Positions 1 through 11,259 of a stretch of 64,000 bases of DNA are shown piece after piece. Where the stretch lies: the NCBI RefSeq assembly GCF_030817475.1, contig NZ_JAUSZJ010000002.1, positions 1,231,501 to 1,295,500 of the forward strand, written 5' to 3'. The stretch is from Streptomyces sp. V2I9. GTDB taxonomy: Bacteria > Actinomycetota > Actinomycetes > Streptomycetales > Streptomycetaceae. The position numbers and the translations under genes are program-made. The notes under the pieces were generated by a model. The model was given only the letters and a program-made list of their open reading frames with translations, searched no databases and was not told the DNA's origin. Position 1 is the stretch's first letter; each line of letters opens with the position of its first letter.

Positions 1-688
1 GGTGGGGGATCACGGAGGAGAACCAGGAGCCGGGGCCGAGCACCACCCAGTCGGCGTCCAGGACCGCCTCCACGGCCTCCGGGACGGCCGGCGGGTCGGG
101 CGGGACCACGTGCACGGACTGCACCTCGCCGGGGGTGAGCGCCACGGTGGCCTGGCCGCGCACGGTGACGATCGCGTCGGGCAGCTCCGGGTCGTGGCCC
201 TTGACCAGCGCCTGGAGCTCCAGCGGGACCGCCGACATCGGCAGCACCCGGCCGTGCGCGCCGAGCAGCCTGCCGACCAGGTCGAGCGCCTGGACGTGAT
301 CCCCGAGCTGCTCCCAGAGGGCGACGATCAGCAGATTGCCGACCGCGTGCCCGTGGAGCTCGCCCTTGGACTCGAAGCGGTGCTGGACCACCCGTGACCA
401 GGTGCGGCCCCAGTCGTCGTCGCCGCACAGCGCGGCGAGCGCCTTGCGCAGGTCACCGGGGGGCAGCACGCCCAGCTCCTCACGCAGCCGGCCGCTGGAG
501 CCGCCGTCGTCCGCGACGGTGACCACGGCCGTGAGATCACCGGTGATCCGGCGCAGCGCCGTCAGGGAGGCCGAGAGACCCATGCCGCCGCCGAGTGCGA
601 CGACCTTGGGCTGGGCACCGCGTTTGCGGCCGGAGAGCGCCGAGCCGGCGCGGCTCAGGCGCCGCATCCGCAGGTTGCGTCCGGTCAC
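1..688 (-). CDS. yvcK: YvcK/CofD-like protein (gluconeogenesis factor family), 3' part missing
   Basis: Reading leftwards from GTG at 688 the protein carries the family nucleotide-sugar-binding start VVALGGGMGLSASL (about residues 29-42), then the VADDGGSSGRLR motif, and GHAVGNLLIVAL further on. About 229 residues are visible; the usual 320-340 residues means roughly the last third lies beyond base 1. The family is structurally related to 2-phospho-L-lactate transferase (CofD) and is needed for growth on gluconeogenic carbon and for cell-wall homeostasis in Bacillus. The start overlaps the rapZ stop (GTGA at 688-685), so it is translationally coupled to the uvrC-rapZ transcript. In actinomycetes whiA normally follows; it would lie outside the window. 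Confidence 0.9.
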   Translation of the reverse strand, partial: MTGRNLRMRRLSRAGSALSGRKRGAQPKVVALGGGMGLSASLTALRRITGDLTAVVTVADDGGSSGRLREELGVLPPGDLRKALAALCGDDDWGRTWSRVVQHRFESKGELHGHAVGNLLIVALWEQLGDHVQALDLVGRLLGAHGRVLPMSAVPLELQALVKGHDPELPDAIVTVRGQATVALTPGEVQSVHVVPPDPPAVPEAVEAVLDADWVVLGPGSWFSSVIPH

Positions 689-1644
689 TCTCGCCCCATG
701 TCACGGTGGACGAGAACGGTCTCGATGCCTTCGGCGGCGAGCCGGGCGGACAGCTTCTCCGACATGGCGACGGAGCGGTGCTTGCCGCCGGTGCAGCCGA
801 CCGCGATGGTCACGTAGCGCTTGCCCTCGCGGCGGTAGCCCGCGGCGATCAGCTGGAGCAGCTCCGTGTACTGGTTGAGGAACTCCTTGGCCCCCGGCTG
901 GTCGAAGACGTAGTCGGAGACCTCCTCGTTGACCCCGGTGAAGGGGCGCAGTTCGGGGACCCAGTGCGGATTGGGCAGGAAGCGGCAGTCGACGACGAGG
1001 TCGGCGTCGACGGGCAGGCCGTACTTGTAGCCGAAGGACATCACCGTGGCCCGCAGCTCCGGCTCCGACTCGCCCGCGAACTGGGCGTCCATCTTGGCCC
1101 GCAGCTCGTGGACGTTGAGGCTGGAGGTGTCGATGACCAGGTCGGCGTCGCCGCGCAGCTCGCGCAGGAGGTCGCGCTCGGCCGCGATGCCGTCGACGAT
1201 GCGGCCGTCGCCCTGGAGGGGGTGCGGACGGCGGACGGACTCGAAGCGGCGGACCAGGGCGTCGTCGGAAGACTCCAGGAAGACGATCCGGCGGGTGACG
1301 TGCTTGGCCTCCAGGTCCGCGAGGGATTCGCGGAGGTTGTCGAAGAAGCGGCGGCCGCGCACGTCGACCACGACGGCGATCCGGGCCACGTTGCCCTGCG
1401 AGCGGGCGCCGAGCTCCACCATGGTGGGGATCAGGGCCGGCGGCAGGTTGTCGACGACGAACCAGCCGAGGTCCTCCAGACACTTGGCGGCGGTGCTGCG
1501 GCCGGCGCCCGACATCCCGGAGATGATCACCAGCTCGGGGATGGCCGCCTCACCCGTCTCGTTCGGGGCGTTCGTACTCACGTCTGCTGCTCCGTCTGCT
1601 CGTTCTGCGGCGTTCTGTGCGGTCGTACGGCTGTTCTCGGTCAT
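685..1644 (-). CDS. rapZ: RapZ-family nucleotide-binding protein
   Basis: 319 residues. Walker A is GMSGAGRST at residues 43-51 and the C-terminal domain contains the conserved [10 protein letters not shown] near residue 277. In E. coli RapZ is the adaptor that presents the sRNA GlmZ to RNase E and senses glucosamine-6-phosphate; the RNA target in actinomycetes is not established, so a role in amino-sugar control is inference. The first 35 residues are polar and low in conservation. The ATG at 1644 overlaps the uvrC stop by 4 bp (ATGA), and the stop overlaps the yvcK start, so the three genes form one coupled operon. No promoter of its own is visible. Confidence 0.9.
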   Translation of the reverse strand: MTENSRTTAQNAAERADGAADVSTNAPNETGEAAIPELVIISGMSGAGRSTAAKCLEDLGWFVVDNLPPALIPTMVELGARSQGNVARIAVVVDVRGRRFFDNLRESLADLEAKHVTRRIVFLESSDDALVRRFESVRRPHPLQGDGRIVDGIAAERDLLRELRGDADLVIDTSSLNVHELRAKMDAQFAGESEPELRATVMSFGYKYGLPVDADLVVDCRFLPNPHWVPELRPFTGVNEEVSDYVFDQPGAKEFLNQYTELLQLIAAGYRREGKRYVTIAVGCTGGKHRSVAMSEKLSARLAAEGIETVLVHRDMGRE

Positions 1645-3764
1645 GAGCTGCCCCCGTCGTCCTCTTCGATGATCTCTCCTGTGGCCGTGTTCACGGCAGG
1701 TGCCGCGGGAGTGGTCGAGGCGAGGGCGGCGGCCACCGATTCCGCCGTCCTTCGCCCTATCCCGGGGACCTCGCAGATCTCGTCGATTGTCGCCTGCCGG
1801 AGCTTCTTCACCGAGCCGAAATGCTTGATCAGGGCCTGCTTCCGGGTCTCGCCGAGGCCGGCCACGTCGTCGAGGGGGCTGGAGCGGAGGCGCTTGGCGC
1901 GTTTGGCGCGCTGGTAGGTGATGGCGAAACGGTGGGCCTCGTCCCGGACGCGCTGGAGGAGGTAGAGGCCCTCGCTGGAGCGGGGCAGGACGACGGGATC
2001 GTCGTCGTCGGGGAGCCAGACCTCTTCGAGCCGCTTGGCGAGGCCGCAGACGGCGATGTCGTCGATGCCCAGCTCGTCCAGGGCGCGCCGGGCGGCGGCG
2101 ACCTGCGGCTGCCCGCCGTCGACGACGACGAGCTGGGGCGGGTAGGCGAACCGCTTGGGGCGGCCGTCGTCCTCGCGGGGCTCGGTCACGTCGTCCGGAG
2201 AGGCGGGGGCGAGGGCCGGGGCGGGGACGGGGCCGGTGGCGGCGGGGCCGTCAAGGCCTTCGGGGCCGGTATCCGTGGGGCCGCCCGCGGTGCCCGTGGC
2301 GGCGGGGCCGGCGGCGGACGGGCCGGTTCCGGGCGGGGGCTGTTCCTCCCACTCCCCCGTGCGCTCCTTCTCCTGGAGGTAGCGCTTGAAGCGGCGGCCG
2401 ATCACCTCGTGCATCGAGCGGACGTCGTCCTGGCCCTCGAAGCCCTTGATCTGGAAGCGGCGGTACTCGCTCTTGCGGGCGAGCCCGTCCTCGAAGACCA
2501 CCATGGAGGCCACCACGTCGTCGCCCTGGAGGTGGGAGATGTCGTAGCACTCGATGCGCAGCGGGGCGGCGTCGAGCCCCAGCGCCTCGGCGATCTCCTC
2601 CAGGGCGCGGGAGCGGGTGGTCAGGTCGGAGGCCCGCTTGGTCTTGTGCAGTCCGAGCGCCTGCTGGGCGTTGCGCTGGACGGTGGTCATCAGGTCCTTC
2701 TTGTCGCCGCGCTGCGGGATGCGCAGGCTGACCTGGGAGCCCCGGCGCTCGGCGAGCCACTGGGAGACCGCTTCGGGGTCCTCCGGCAGGGCGGGGACCA
2801 GGACCTCCTTGGGGACGGCGTCGCCGCGCTCCTCCCCGTACAGCTGCTGGAGGGCGTGTTCGACGAGACCGGAGGTGTCGACCGCCTCGACCTTGTCGGT
2901 GACCCAGCCGCGCTGGCCGCGCACCCGGCCGCCGCGCACGTGGAAGATCTGGAGGGCGGCCTCCAGCTCGTCCTCGGCCACGGCGATCAGGTCGGCGTCG
3001 GTGGCGTCGGCGAGGACGACGGCGCTCTTCTCCATGGCCCGTTTGAGGGCCTCGGCGTCGTCGCGGAGACGGGCGGCCCGCTCGTACTCCATCTCCTCGG
3101 CCGCCCGCATCATGTCCTTCTCCAGGCGGCGGATGTAGGTGCCGGTGCGGCCGGCCATGAAGTCGCAGAAGTCCTCGGCCAGCTCGCGGTGTTCCTCGGG
3201 GGTGACGCGGCCGACGCAGGGGGCCGAGCACTTGCCGATGTAGCCCAGCAGGCAGGGGCGGCCGGTGCGCTCGGCGTTCTTGAAGACCCCGGCCGAGCAG
3301 GTGCGGACGGGGAAGACCCGCAGCATCAGGTCGACGGTCTCGCGGATCGCCCAGGCGTGGCCGTACGGACCGAAGTAGCGCACGCCCTTCTTCTTGGCGC
3401 CGCGCATCACCTGGACGCGGGGGAACTCCTCGTCGAGCGTGACCGCGAGATACGGATAGCTCTTGTCGTCGCGGTACTTCACGTTGAACCGGGGGTCGAA
3501 CTCCTTGATCCAGGTGTACTCCAGCTGGAGCGCCTCGACCTCGGTGGAGACGACCGTCCACTCGACGGAGGCCGCGGTGGTCACCATCGTGCGCGTGCGG
3601 GGATGGAGGTTGGCCACGTCCTGGAAGTAGTTGGCCACACGCTGGCGCAGGTTCTTGGCCTTCCCGACGTAGATCACCCGGCGGTGCTCGTCGCGGAATT
3701 TGTAGACCCCCGGGGAGTCGGGGATCTGTCCCGGCTTGGGGCGGTAGCTGGAGGGGTCTGCCAT
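1641..3764 (-). CDS. uvrC: UvrABC system protein C (excinuclease subunit)
   Basis: 707 residues. It makes both incisions in nucleotide excision repair after UvrB loading. Domains in order: GIY-YIG nuclease (about 16-95, with [14 protein letters not shown]), a UVR motif (about 205-240) that binds UvrB, the UvrC RNase-H-like endonuclease, and tandem helix-hairpin-helix DNA-binding motifs (about 640-690). It is longer than E. coli UvrC (about 610) because of a Gly/Ala/Pro-rich insert of roughly 65 residues near 470-540, inside the C-terminal nuclease region. Start ATG 3764 was chosen because PDSPGVYKF follows at the expected distance; there is no Shine-Dalgarno and the -10 box ends 7 nt upstream, so the mRNA is probably leaderless. 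It is the first gene of uvrC-rapZ-yvcK. Confidence 0.97.
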   Translation of the reverse strand: MADPSSYRPKPGQIPDSPGVYKFRDEHRRVIYVGKAKNLRQRVANYFQDVANLHPRTRTMVTTAASVEWTVVSTEVEALQLEYTWIKEFDPRFNVKYRDDKSYPYLAVTLDEEFPRVQVMRGAKKKGVRYFGPYGHAWAIRETVDLMLRVFPVRTCSAGVFKNAERTGRPCLLGYIGKCSAPCVGRVTPEEHRELAEDFCDFMAGRTGTYIRRLEKDMMRAAEEMEYERAARLRDDAEALKRAMEKSAVVLADATDADLIAVAEDELEAALQIFHVRGGRVRGQRGWVTDKVEAVDTSGLVEHALQQLYGEERGDAVPKEVLVPALPEDPEAVSQWLAERRGSQVSLRIPQRGDKKDLMTTVQRNAQQALGLHKTKRASDLTTRSRALEEIAEALGLDAAPLRIECYDISHLQGDDVVASMVVFEDGLARKSEYRRFQIKGFEGQDDVRSMHEVIGRRFKRYLQEKERTGEWEEQPPPGTGPSAAGPAATGTAGGPTDTGPEGLDGPAATGPVPAPALAPASPDDVTEPREDDGRPKRFAYPPQLVVVDGGQPQVAAARRALDELGIDDIAVCGLAKRLEEVWLPDDDDPVVLPRSSEGLYLLQRVRDEAHRFAITYQRAKRAKRLRSSPLDDVAGLGETRKQALIKHFGSVKKLRQATIDEICEVPGIGRRTAESVAAALASTTPAAPAVNTATGEIIEEDDGGSS

Positions 3765-3771
3765 GTCTCAC

Positions 3772-3794
3772 ACCCTACTTGCGGGCAGTGACAG
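3772..3794 (-). promoter_or_regulatory. RecA-NDp-like DNA-damage promoter of uvrC
   Basis: On the minus strand CTGTCACTG, 8 bp, TAGGGT, then 7 nt to the uvrC ATG. It matches 7 of 9 positions of TTGTCRGTG, with the exact 8-bp spacer and a TANNNT -10. This is the motif described for LexA-independent damage-inducible promoters in mycobacteria and Streptomyces recA. uvrB, ogt and polA carry the same geometry. Confidence 0.7.
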
Positions 3795-3816
3795 CACGTC
3801 GTCCTCGGGTGGTGCC

Positions 3817-3891
3817 GCGCTCCGGGGCGCCGGGGAGGGGTGTGCGCACCCCGGAGCGCGGTCCTGCGGGCCGGTGGGCCGGTGGGCCCGC
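3817..3891 (-). terminator. Terminator region downstream of the anchored secreted protein
   Basis: Two nested hairpins lie just after the stop at 3895: GCGGGCC (3866-3872) with GGCCCGC (3885-3891), and an 11-bp stem formed by 3817-3827 and 3849-3859. There is no U tract, as is usual in Streptomyces. The region separates this unit from uvrC, which is transcribed the same way from 3764. Confidence 0.5.
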
Positions 3892-3894
3892 CGC

Positions 3895-4851
3895 TCAGGC
3901 GCCCGCGGCCGGGGATCGCCCGGTACGGCCGCGTCGGCGGAGCGCGGCGGCCCCGGTCAGCGCCAGGGCGAGCAGCGCTCCGGCGCCCGCGGTGGCCGAG
4001 ACGGCGGTCAGCGCCGTGTCGGGGCCCCGGGCCGCGTCGGCGAGCGCCGGGCCCGCGGCGGGGGCCGCGTCCGGGACCGGGCCCTGGACGGGAGCGGGGA
4101 CCTGTCCGGTGGCGGGGGCCTGGCCGGTGGCCGCCTCGGGTCCGTAGCCGCCCGCCTTGCCGGAGCGGGCGTAGCCGGAGCCGGGCAGCTTGTCCCCGTA
4201 CGCCTGCCGGACGCGGGCGCGGTAGGCGTCGAGCGTGGTGCCCTTCACGCCCACGGCGGTCCTGGCATCCTCGTCCAGCGGGAGCACCCGCGAGGCGTCG
4301 TGGACGTACCAGGCGTCGATCTGCGGTTCGCGGAAGACGGTGCCGCCGGGCAGGGCGCGGGCCCCTCGGGCGGCATAGCGGGCCTCGTCGTCGCCGGTGG
4401 CGATGTTCACCACCTGCCAGTCGGCACTGCCGTCCGCGCCGGGGACGGTCCACAGCGACGCCTTCCGGCCGTCCGAGGAGACGGCCGTGCTGGCGAGGTG
4501 GTCCAGGGTGCTCGGGGCGGCACCGGCCCTCCCGGCGACGAAGGCGGCGGAGAGCGTTCGGACGGGGACGGCCTTCCCCTCGATCCGGGGTGCGCTCGCC
4601 TTCGCGCTCACCGTGCCCTCGCGGGCGAAGAACCGGGAGACGGTGTCGAGGGTCGCGGGCTCGATGGCGGCCTCGTGGGCCGCTTCGAGGGTCGTGGCGG
4701 TCAGCTTCACCGGCGCGGGGCCGCCGTCGTCGGCGAGGGCGGGGGCGGTGGCGGTGAACAGGGCCGCCGCGGTCAGCCCGGCGGCGACGGCGATGCGGCG
4801 GGCGGCTCCGGTGTGCCGGGTGGTGTCGGTGTGCCGGGTGGTGGAGTTCAT
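3895..4851 (-). CDS. Secreted protein with C-terminal membrane anchor, function unknown
   Basis: 318 residues. A Sec signal peptide (basic start, hydrophobic stretch ending in APALA about residue 40) is followed by a soluble region with no domain I recognise, a Gly/Ala/Pro linker containing repeated GQ-PA units, and near the C-terminus a hydrophobic segment of about 20 residues followed by RRRGRTGR. That is the layout of a protein anchored on the outer face of the membrane with a basic cytoplasmic tail; there is no LPxTG. It starts 4 nt after the stop of the papain-like protease gene, so the two are almost certainly cotranscribed and coupled. It could be a substrate, inhibitor or surface tether for that protease; this is inference. 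Confidence 0.75.
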   Translation of the reverse strand: MNSTTRHTDTTRHTGAARRIAVAAGLTAAALFTATAPALADDGGPAPVKLTATTLEAAHEAAIEPATLDTVSRFFAREGTVSAKASAPRIEGKAVPVRTLSAAFVAGRAGAAPSTLDHLASTAVSSDGRKASLWTVPGADGSADWQVVNIATGDDEARYAARGARALPGGTVFREPQIDAWYVHDASRVLPLDEDARTAVGVKGTTLDAYRARVRQAYGDKLPGSGYARSGKAGGYGPEAATGQAPATGQVPAPVQGPVPDAAPAAGPALADAARGPDTALTAVSATAGAGALLALALTGAAALRRRGRTGRSPAAGA

Positions 4852-4855
4852 GTCC

Positions 4856-5455
4856 TCACGCCCCGATCCGGTAGAGCGAGTGGGTCCAGGAGAACTCGTT
4901 GTTGTTCACGTACCAGGCGTGCGAGGCCCAGTTGTAGCGGTTGCTGGAGGGCCACGGGTCGCCCCAGTAGACCCAGCTGTTGGCGTCGTCGTACCCGTGG
5001 ACGACGTGCATGTGGCCGCCGCCGGAGGACCACTGGATACGGGTCTCGATCGGCCGCCGGGCGGAGATCTCGGTCTGTACGGTCGGGTAGCGCAGCCAGC
5101 CGGTGACGTAGCTGCCGGGCCTGACCCCGGCCCAGGACAGACCGGTCTGGACGTTGCCGAGGGTGGCCTGCGAATTGGGGCACTGCGTGTTCTGACCCCG
5201 GTTGAAGGCCGCGTTGCAGAACTGGTTCTGGCTGTAGGCACGGCCGAACCAGGCGGCGATGGTGTTGCCTCCGGCCGCCCAGCACCAGTTGCTCTGCTGC
5301 TGCGCCTGCATGGTGATGTCGAGCCGCTGGGCGGCGACGGCGGAGCCGGCCGGGGCCCGCGCGGCGGTGGCGGTGCCCGCGGGGACGGCGAGCAGGACGG
5401 CGGCCAGGAGGGCGGTGAACGAGGACCTTCCGGGCCTGACTCTTCGGGTGCGCAT
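4856..5455 (-). CDS. Secreted papain-like cysteine protease
   Basis: 199 residues from ATG 5455, chosen over an upstream in-frame start because GGGAGGA lies 6 nt before it and a signal peptide (MRTRRVR, hydrophobic core, TATAARA) follows at once. The mature part opens with a catalytic-cysteine motif of the form Q-Q-S-N-W-C-W-A-A, and the histidine motif GGHMHVVHGYDD lies about 90 residues later. This is the pattern of C39-like/AvrRpt2-like papain-fold peptidases. Four or more other cysteines suggest extracellular disulfides. The gene is first in a two-gene unit with the anchored protein at 3895-4851. The substrate is unknown. Confidence 0.8.
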   Translation of the reverse strand: MRTRRVRPGRSSFTALLAAVLLAVPAGTATAARAPAGSAVAAQRLDITMQAQQQSNWCWAAGGNTIAAWFGRAYSQNQFCNAAFNRGQNTQCPNSQATLGNVQTGLSWAGVRPGSYVTGWLRYPTVQTEISARRPIETRIQWSSGGGHMHVVHGYDDANSWVYWGDPWPSSNRYNWASHAWYVNNNEFSWTHSLYRIGA

Positions 5456-5681
5456 GGCGTTCCTCCCAATGCGGGGGTGGGGATCGGAGGAGCGCGTCCG
5501 GACGCTGACGATGAGCATCCGGCGTTGTCCGGAGCAGGTCAACACGCTTCAATGCGAGGTGACATCGCGGTGTGAACGGCACGGCGTCCGTGTGAACGGC
5601 CCGGCCCCGGTCACCTGCTCCCCCGCGTCCCCGGCGGTCGGTGTCGCCACTCCCCACGTGAACGTTCACCGGAGGCCCGCA

Positions 5682-6608
5682 GTGCGGCAGACCGAGACCG
5701 AACTGACGCAGGTGCTGCGGACCGGACCGTTCCATGTGGCGTTGCGTACGGCGTTGTCGGTGCGCGGGCTGCCGCTCCAGCGGGTGCAGCACCATCTGGC
5801 GCACCGGGGCGTCAAGCTCGGGGTGACCAGTCTCAGCTACTGGCAGCAGGGGGCGCGGCGCCCCCGGCGGGCCGAGTCGCTGCGGGCGGTCCGGGCGCTG
5901 GAGGAGGTGCTGTCGCTGCCGGACGGCTCACTGCTGCGGCTGTTGCGCGACGGAGACGCCCCGGCGGAGGGGGACCGTCCGCCGGGGCGTTCGTACCGGT
6001 CGCTCATGGAGGCGTCCGGGTCGGTGGAGCGGCTCCTCGCGGCGATGGAGTCACCGGTGGACGGCGGGCTGCACACGGTGGGCCACCAGGAACGGGTACG
6101 GATCGGGGCCCGCCGGGAGCTGGCGGGCCGCACCTCCCGGCACGTGGTGCGGGCGCACCGCGACGGCGTGGACCGCTACCTGGCGGTGCACCGGGGCGAT
6201 CCGGGGTGCGACCCGTCGCGGATCGCGGTGCGCGCCCTGGAGAACTGCCGGACGGGCCGGGTCCGGTGGGACCGGGAGGCGGGGGTGCTGGTGGCGGAGC
6301 TGCTGTTCGACACGCGACTGCGGTCGGGGGAGACATACCTCTTCGGCTACGGCTTCGAGGACGGTACGGGCGGGGCCGGCGACGAGTACGTACGCGGCTT
6401 CACCTTCGGGGGCGGCCAGTACGTGCTCCAGGTCGGCTTCGACGAGGCCGCGCTTCCGGTGCGGTGCCGCCGGTTCGCCCAGGCGTCGGCCGGGTCGTCG
6501 CGCGGGGCCCGCGCGGACCTCACCCTGACCGGCCGCCACCGGACCGTCCACCTGGTGGAGGAGGACGTACGGCCGGGCCTGATCGGGATCGACTGGGACT
6601 GGGAGTGA
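5682..6608 (+). CDS. Helix-turn-helix (XRE-like) DNA-binding protein, function unknown
   Basis: 308 residues. GTG 5682 is preceded by GGAGG (5671-5675) with a 6-nt spacer, so I prefer it to the much longer in-frame extension upstream. The first 90 residues (ALRTALSVRGLPLQRVQHHL, then SYWQQGARRPRR) look like a winged or XRE-type helix-turn-helix. The remainder is a beta-rich region with no family I recognise, ending in IGIDWDWE. The gene is divergent from the secreted protease, with 226 bp between the starts. It may regulate the protease pair, but no operator was identified. Confidence 0.65.
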   Translation: MRQTETELTQVLRTGPFHVALRTALSVRGLPLQRVQHHLAHRGVKLGVTSLSYWQQGARRPRRAESLRAVRALEEVLSLPDGSLLRLLRDGDAPAEGDRPPGRSYRSLMEASGSVERLLAAMESPVDGGLHTVGHQERVRIGARRELAGRTSRHVVRAHRDGVDRYLAVHRGDPGCDPSRIAVRALENCRTGRVRWDREAGVLVAELLFDTRLRSGETYLFGYGFEDGTGGAGDEYVRGFTFGGGQYVLQVGFDEAALPVRCRRFAQASAGSSRGARADLTLTGRHRTVHLVEEDVRPGLIGIDWDWE

Positions 6609-6639
6609 GCGGCGGGGGCGGGGCGGGCGGCGATGAGGC

Positions 6640-6735
6640 CCCGCTCAGGCGCCGGGTGCGGCGCAAGCCAGTTCAGGCGCCGGGCCGGCCGGACCGCGCT
6701 CGGGCGTCGGAGCCGGCCGGAGCCCGCTCAGGCCT
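6640..6735. repeat. Imperfect reiterations of the Rieske gene 3' end
   Basis: Three degenerate copies of roughly 28-33 bp, each with a core like CTCAGGCGCCGGG and an adjoining GCCGGCCGGA, run from 6640 into the last codons and stop of the Rieske gene (TCAGGCCTCGGGG). They read as slippage or duplication of the stop-codon region that has since diverged. Confidence 0.5.
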
Positions 6736-7156
6736 CGGGGCCCGCGACGAGCTTTCCGCCCTCGGCGGTGACCGGAACGGCGGGCAGCGGCACGGTGGCC
6801 GGTCCCTTCACCGGCTGCCCGGTGGTCATGTCGAAGCGGCTGCCGTGGCAGGGGCAGTGGCCCTCGGTGCCCTCGACCTTGTCCAGGACGCAGCCGCCGT
6901 GGGTGCACTGGGCGCTGAACGCCTTGTACTCGCCCTTCGCCGGGCAGACGACCACGAGCCGCTGCTCGCGGTAGAGCTTGGCGCCGCCCACGGGCACCTC
7001 CGACGCGGCCCCGAGGTCCACGGGAGCGGTCGGCGTGGGGTTCTTGGCGTGGCCGAGCTTGGAGTCGGTGGAACAGGCGGCCGCTCCCAGCCCGGCGGCA
7101 CCGGCGAGCGCGGCGCCCTTCAGCACGGTACGGCGGGCGGCGGGCAGACCGGGCAT
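6728..7156 (-). CDS. Rieske (2Fe-2S) protein with Tat/lipoprotein-type signal
   Basis: 142 residues. The N-terminus has RRTVLKGAALAGAAG and then GAAAC, combining a twin-arginine motif with a lipobox, so it is likely exported folded and lipid-anchored at Cys about 28. The cluster ligands are visible as CTHGGC and CPCHGS (one Cys and one His in each), the two Rieske boxes. It is short, a single Rieske domain without an oxygenase or cytochrome b partner nearby, so it is probably a stand-alone extracytoplasmic electron carrier. Decayed repeats of its 3' end lie just past the stop (6640-6735). Confidence 0.9.
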   Translation of the reverse strand: MPGLPAARRTVLKGAALAGAAGLGAAACSTDSKLGHAKNPTPTAPVDLGAASEVPVGGAKLYREQRLVVVCPAKGEYKAFSAQCTHGGCVLDKVEGTEGHCPCHGSRFDMTTGQPVKGPATVPLPAVPVTAEGGKLVAGPEA

Positions 7157-7308
7157 GCGAGCTCCACGGGACGTTGTTCGGGGTGGATCACGAAGGATCG
7201 CGGGAGGGCCGGGCCGCCGGACGGCGTGGGTCGGCGGGGCGAACCCGCGGCCCGGTGACAGAACCGACCATACCGGCGGGGATCACCGGCCCCGCGACCG
7301 GGCCGCCC

Positions 7309-7338
7309 GTCCCGCCGGAGTGGTGGATCCGGCGGGAC
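7309..7338 (-). terminator. Terminator of uvrA
   Basis: Perfect 10-bp inverted repeat, GTCCCGCCGG (7309-7318) and CCGGCGGGAC (7329-7338), with a 10-nt loop, starting 19 nt after the uvrA stop at 7358. No U tract. Confidence 0.7.
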
Positions 7339-7357
7339 GGGCGGGACGGACGGGCGC

Positions 7358-10384
<3,027 letters not shown>

Positions 10385-10434
10385 GCCGGTCCGCACCTTT
10401 CTAGAGAGAAGCGGGGGAACTGAGCCCCTCTCCC

Positions 10435-10464
10435 AGCGTAGGGGGGGCGCCACAGCAGTGTCAG
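10435..10464 (-). promoter_or_regulatory. Candidate promoter of uvrA
   Basis: Minus strand CTGACA (10459-10464), 18 bp, TACGCT (10435-10440), about 50 nt upstream of the GTG. It resembles a principal-sigma promoter. It does not fit the TTGTCRGTG motif of the other repair genes in this window. Confidence 0.45.
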
Positions 10465-10485
10465 AGGCTTTCGACCCCGAGCGTA

Positions 10486-10501
10486 TAGCACGCACATTCG
10501 A
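10486..10501 (-). promoter_or_regulatory. Possible LexA/SOS box upstream of uvrA
   Basis: The minus strand reads TCGAAT-GTGC-GTGCTA, matching 9 of the 12 fixed positions of the actinobacterial SOS consensus TCGAAC-N4-GTTCGA. It lies about 100 bp upstream of the start and just upstream of the candidate -35. The right half is weak, so this is tentative. Confidence 0.3.
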
Positions 10502-10522
10502 TTTACGGCTGCCCCAGGACTC

Positions 10523-10552
10523 CTTCACCCGAATGAGTGGCGGAGCTAGGCT
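10523..10552 (+). promoter_or_regulatory. Leaderless promoter of the MDMPI-like gene
   Basis: TTCACC (10524-10529), 17 bp, TAGGCT (10547-10552), and 7 nt later the ATG at 10560. There is no Shine-Dalgarno, so transcription probably starts at or next to the A of the start codon. Confidence 0.55.
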
Positions 10553-10559
10553 CGGCCGC

Positions 10560-11249
10560 ATGATTGATCATGCGCACGACCTGGAAGCTGTACGCAGGGC
10601 GACCGAACGGCTGCTCGACGCAGCCGGTGGACTGGACAACGCCTCGATCGGCGAGGCGTCACGGTTGCCCGGATGGAGTCGGGGCCATGTCCTGACCCAC
10701 CTGTCACGTAACGCCGACGCGCTCGGAAATGTTCTCCGGGGACTTCCGATGTACGCGAGCAGCGAAACCCGCGACGCCGATATCGCCGCCGGTGCCGCCC
10801 GTCCTGCGGCCGAGCAGCTGAAGGACCTGCGGGAGAGCGCGGACGGCCTCCTCGCCGTCGCGGCCGAACCGGCCGACTGGACCCGCACCGTCGCCCTGCG
10901 CAACGGGGTCACGGACTCCGCGGCCCGGGTGCCCTTCCGGCGCTGGATCGAGGTGGAGCTGCACCACGTCGACCTCGGCATCGGCTACGAGCTGGAGGAC
11001 CTGCCCGCCGAGTTCACGGAGCGGGAGATCGCCTTCCTGGCCGACCGGTTCCTGGGCAACCAGGAGGTGCCCGCCACCGCGCTGACCGACCAGGACGGCC
11101 GCACCTGGAGCACGGGCGGCGGCCCGCCCGACGCCCTGGTGACCGTGCAGGGGTCCGCCGTCGAGCTGCTGGGCTGGCTCAGCGGCCGCCGTGACGGCTC
11201 CGCCCTGACCTCGGCCGGGGGCCCCCTGCCCGTGCTGCCCCCGCTATAG
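10560..11249 (+). CDS. Maleylpyruvate isomerase-family mycothiol-dependent-enzyme-like protein
   Basis: 229 residues from ATG 10560. The N-terminal four-helix region ([35 protein letters not shown]) is the DinB-like MDMPI fold, with the characteristic W-x-R-GHVLTH metal-binding histidine stretch and the second histidine motif [15 protein letters not shown]. Such proteins are zinc-dependent mycothiol S-transferases or isomerases; the particular substrate cannot be told. ATG 10533 is an alternative in-frame start, but the -10 box TAGGCT lies between the two, favouring 10560. The next gene starts 10 nt after the stop and probably has its own -10. Confidence 0.8.
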   Translation: MIDHAHDLEAVRRATERLLDAAGGLDNASIGEASRLPGWSRGHVLTHLSRNADALGNVLRGLPMYASSETRDADIAAGAARPAAEQLKDLRESADGLLAVAAEPADWTRTVALRNGVTDSAARVPFRRWIEVELHHVDLGIGYELEDLPAEFTEREIAFLADRFLGNQEVPATALTDQDGRTWSTGGGPPDALVTVQGSAVELLGWLSGRRDGSALTSAGGPLPVLPPL

Positions 11250-11252
11250 GCT
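11247..11252 (+). promoter_or_regulatory. -10 element overlapping the preceding stop codon
   Basis: TAGGCT sits 7 nt before the ATG at 11260, and its first three bases are the stop codon of the MDMPI-like gene. The -35 region is weak. With no Shine-Dalgarno in the short gap, the metallo-hydrolase gene is likely leaderless or served by read-through. Confidence 0.4.
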
Positions 11253-11259
11253 GAGCCGC

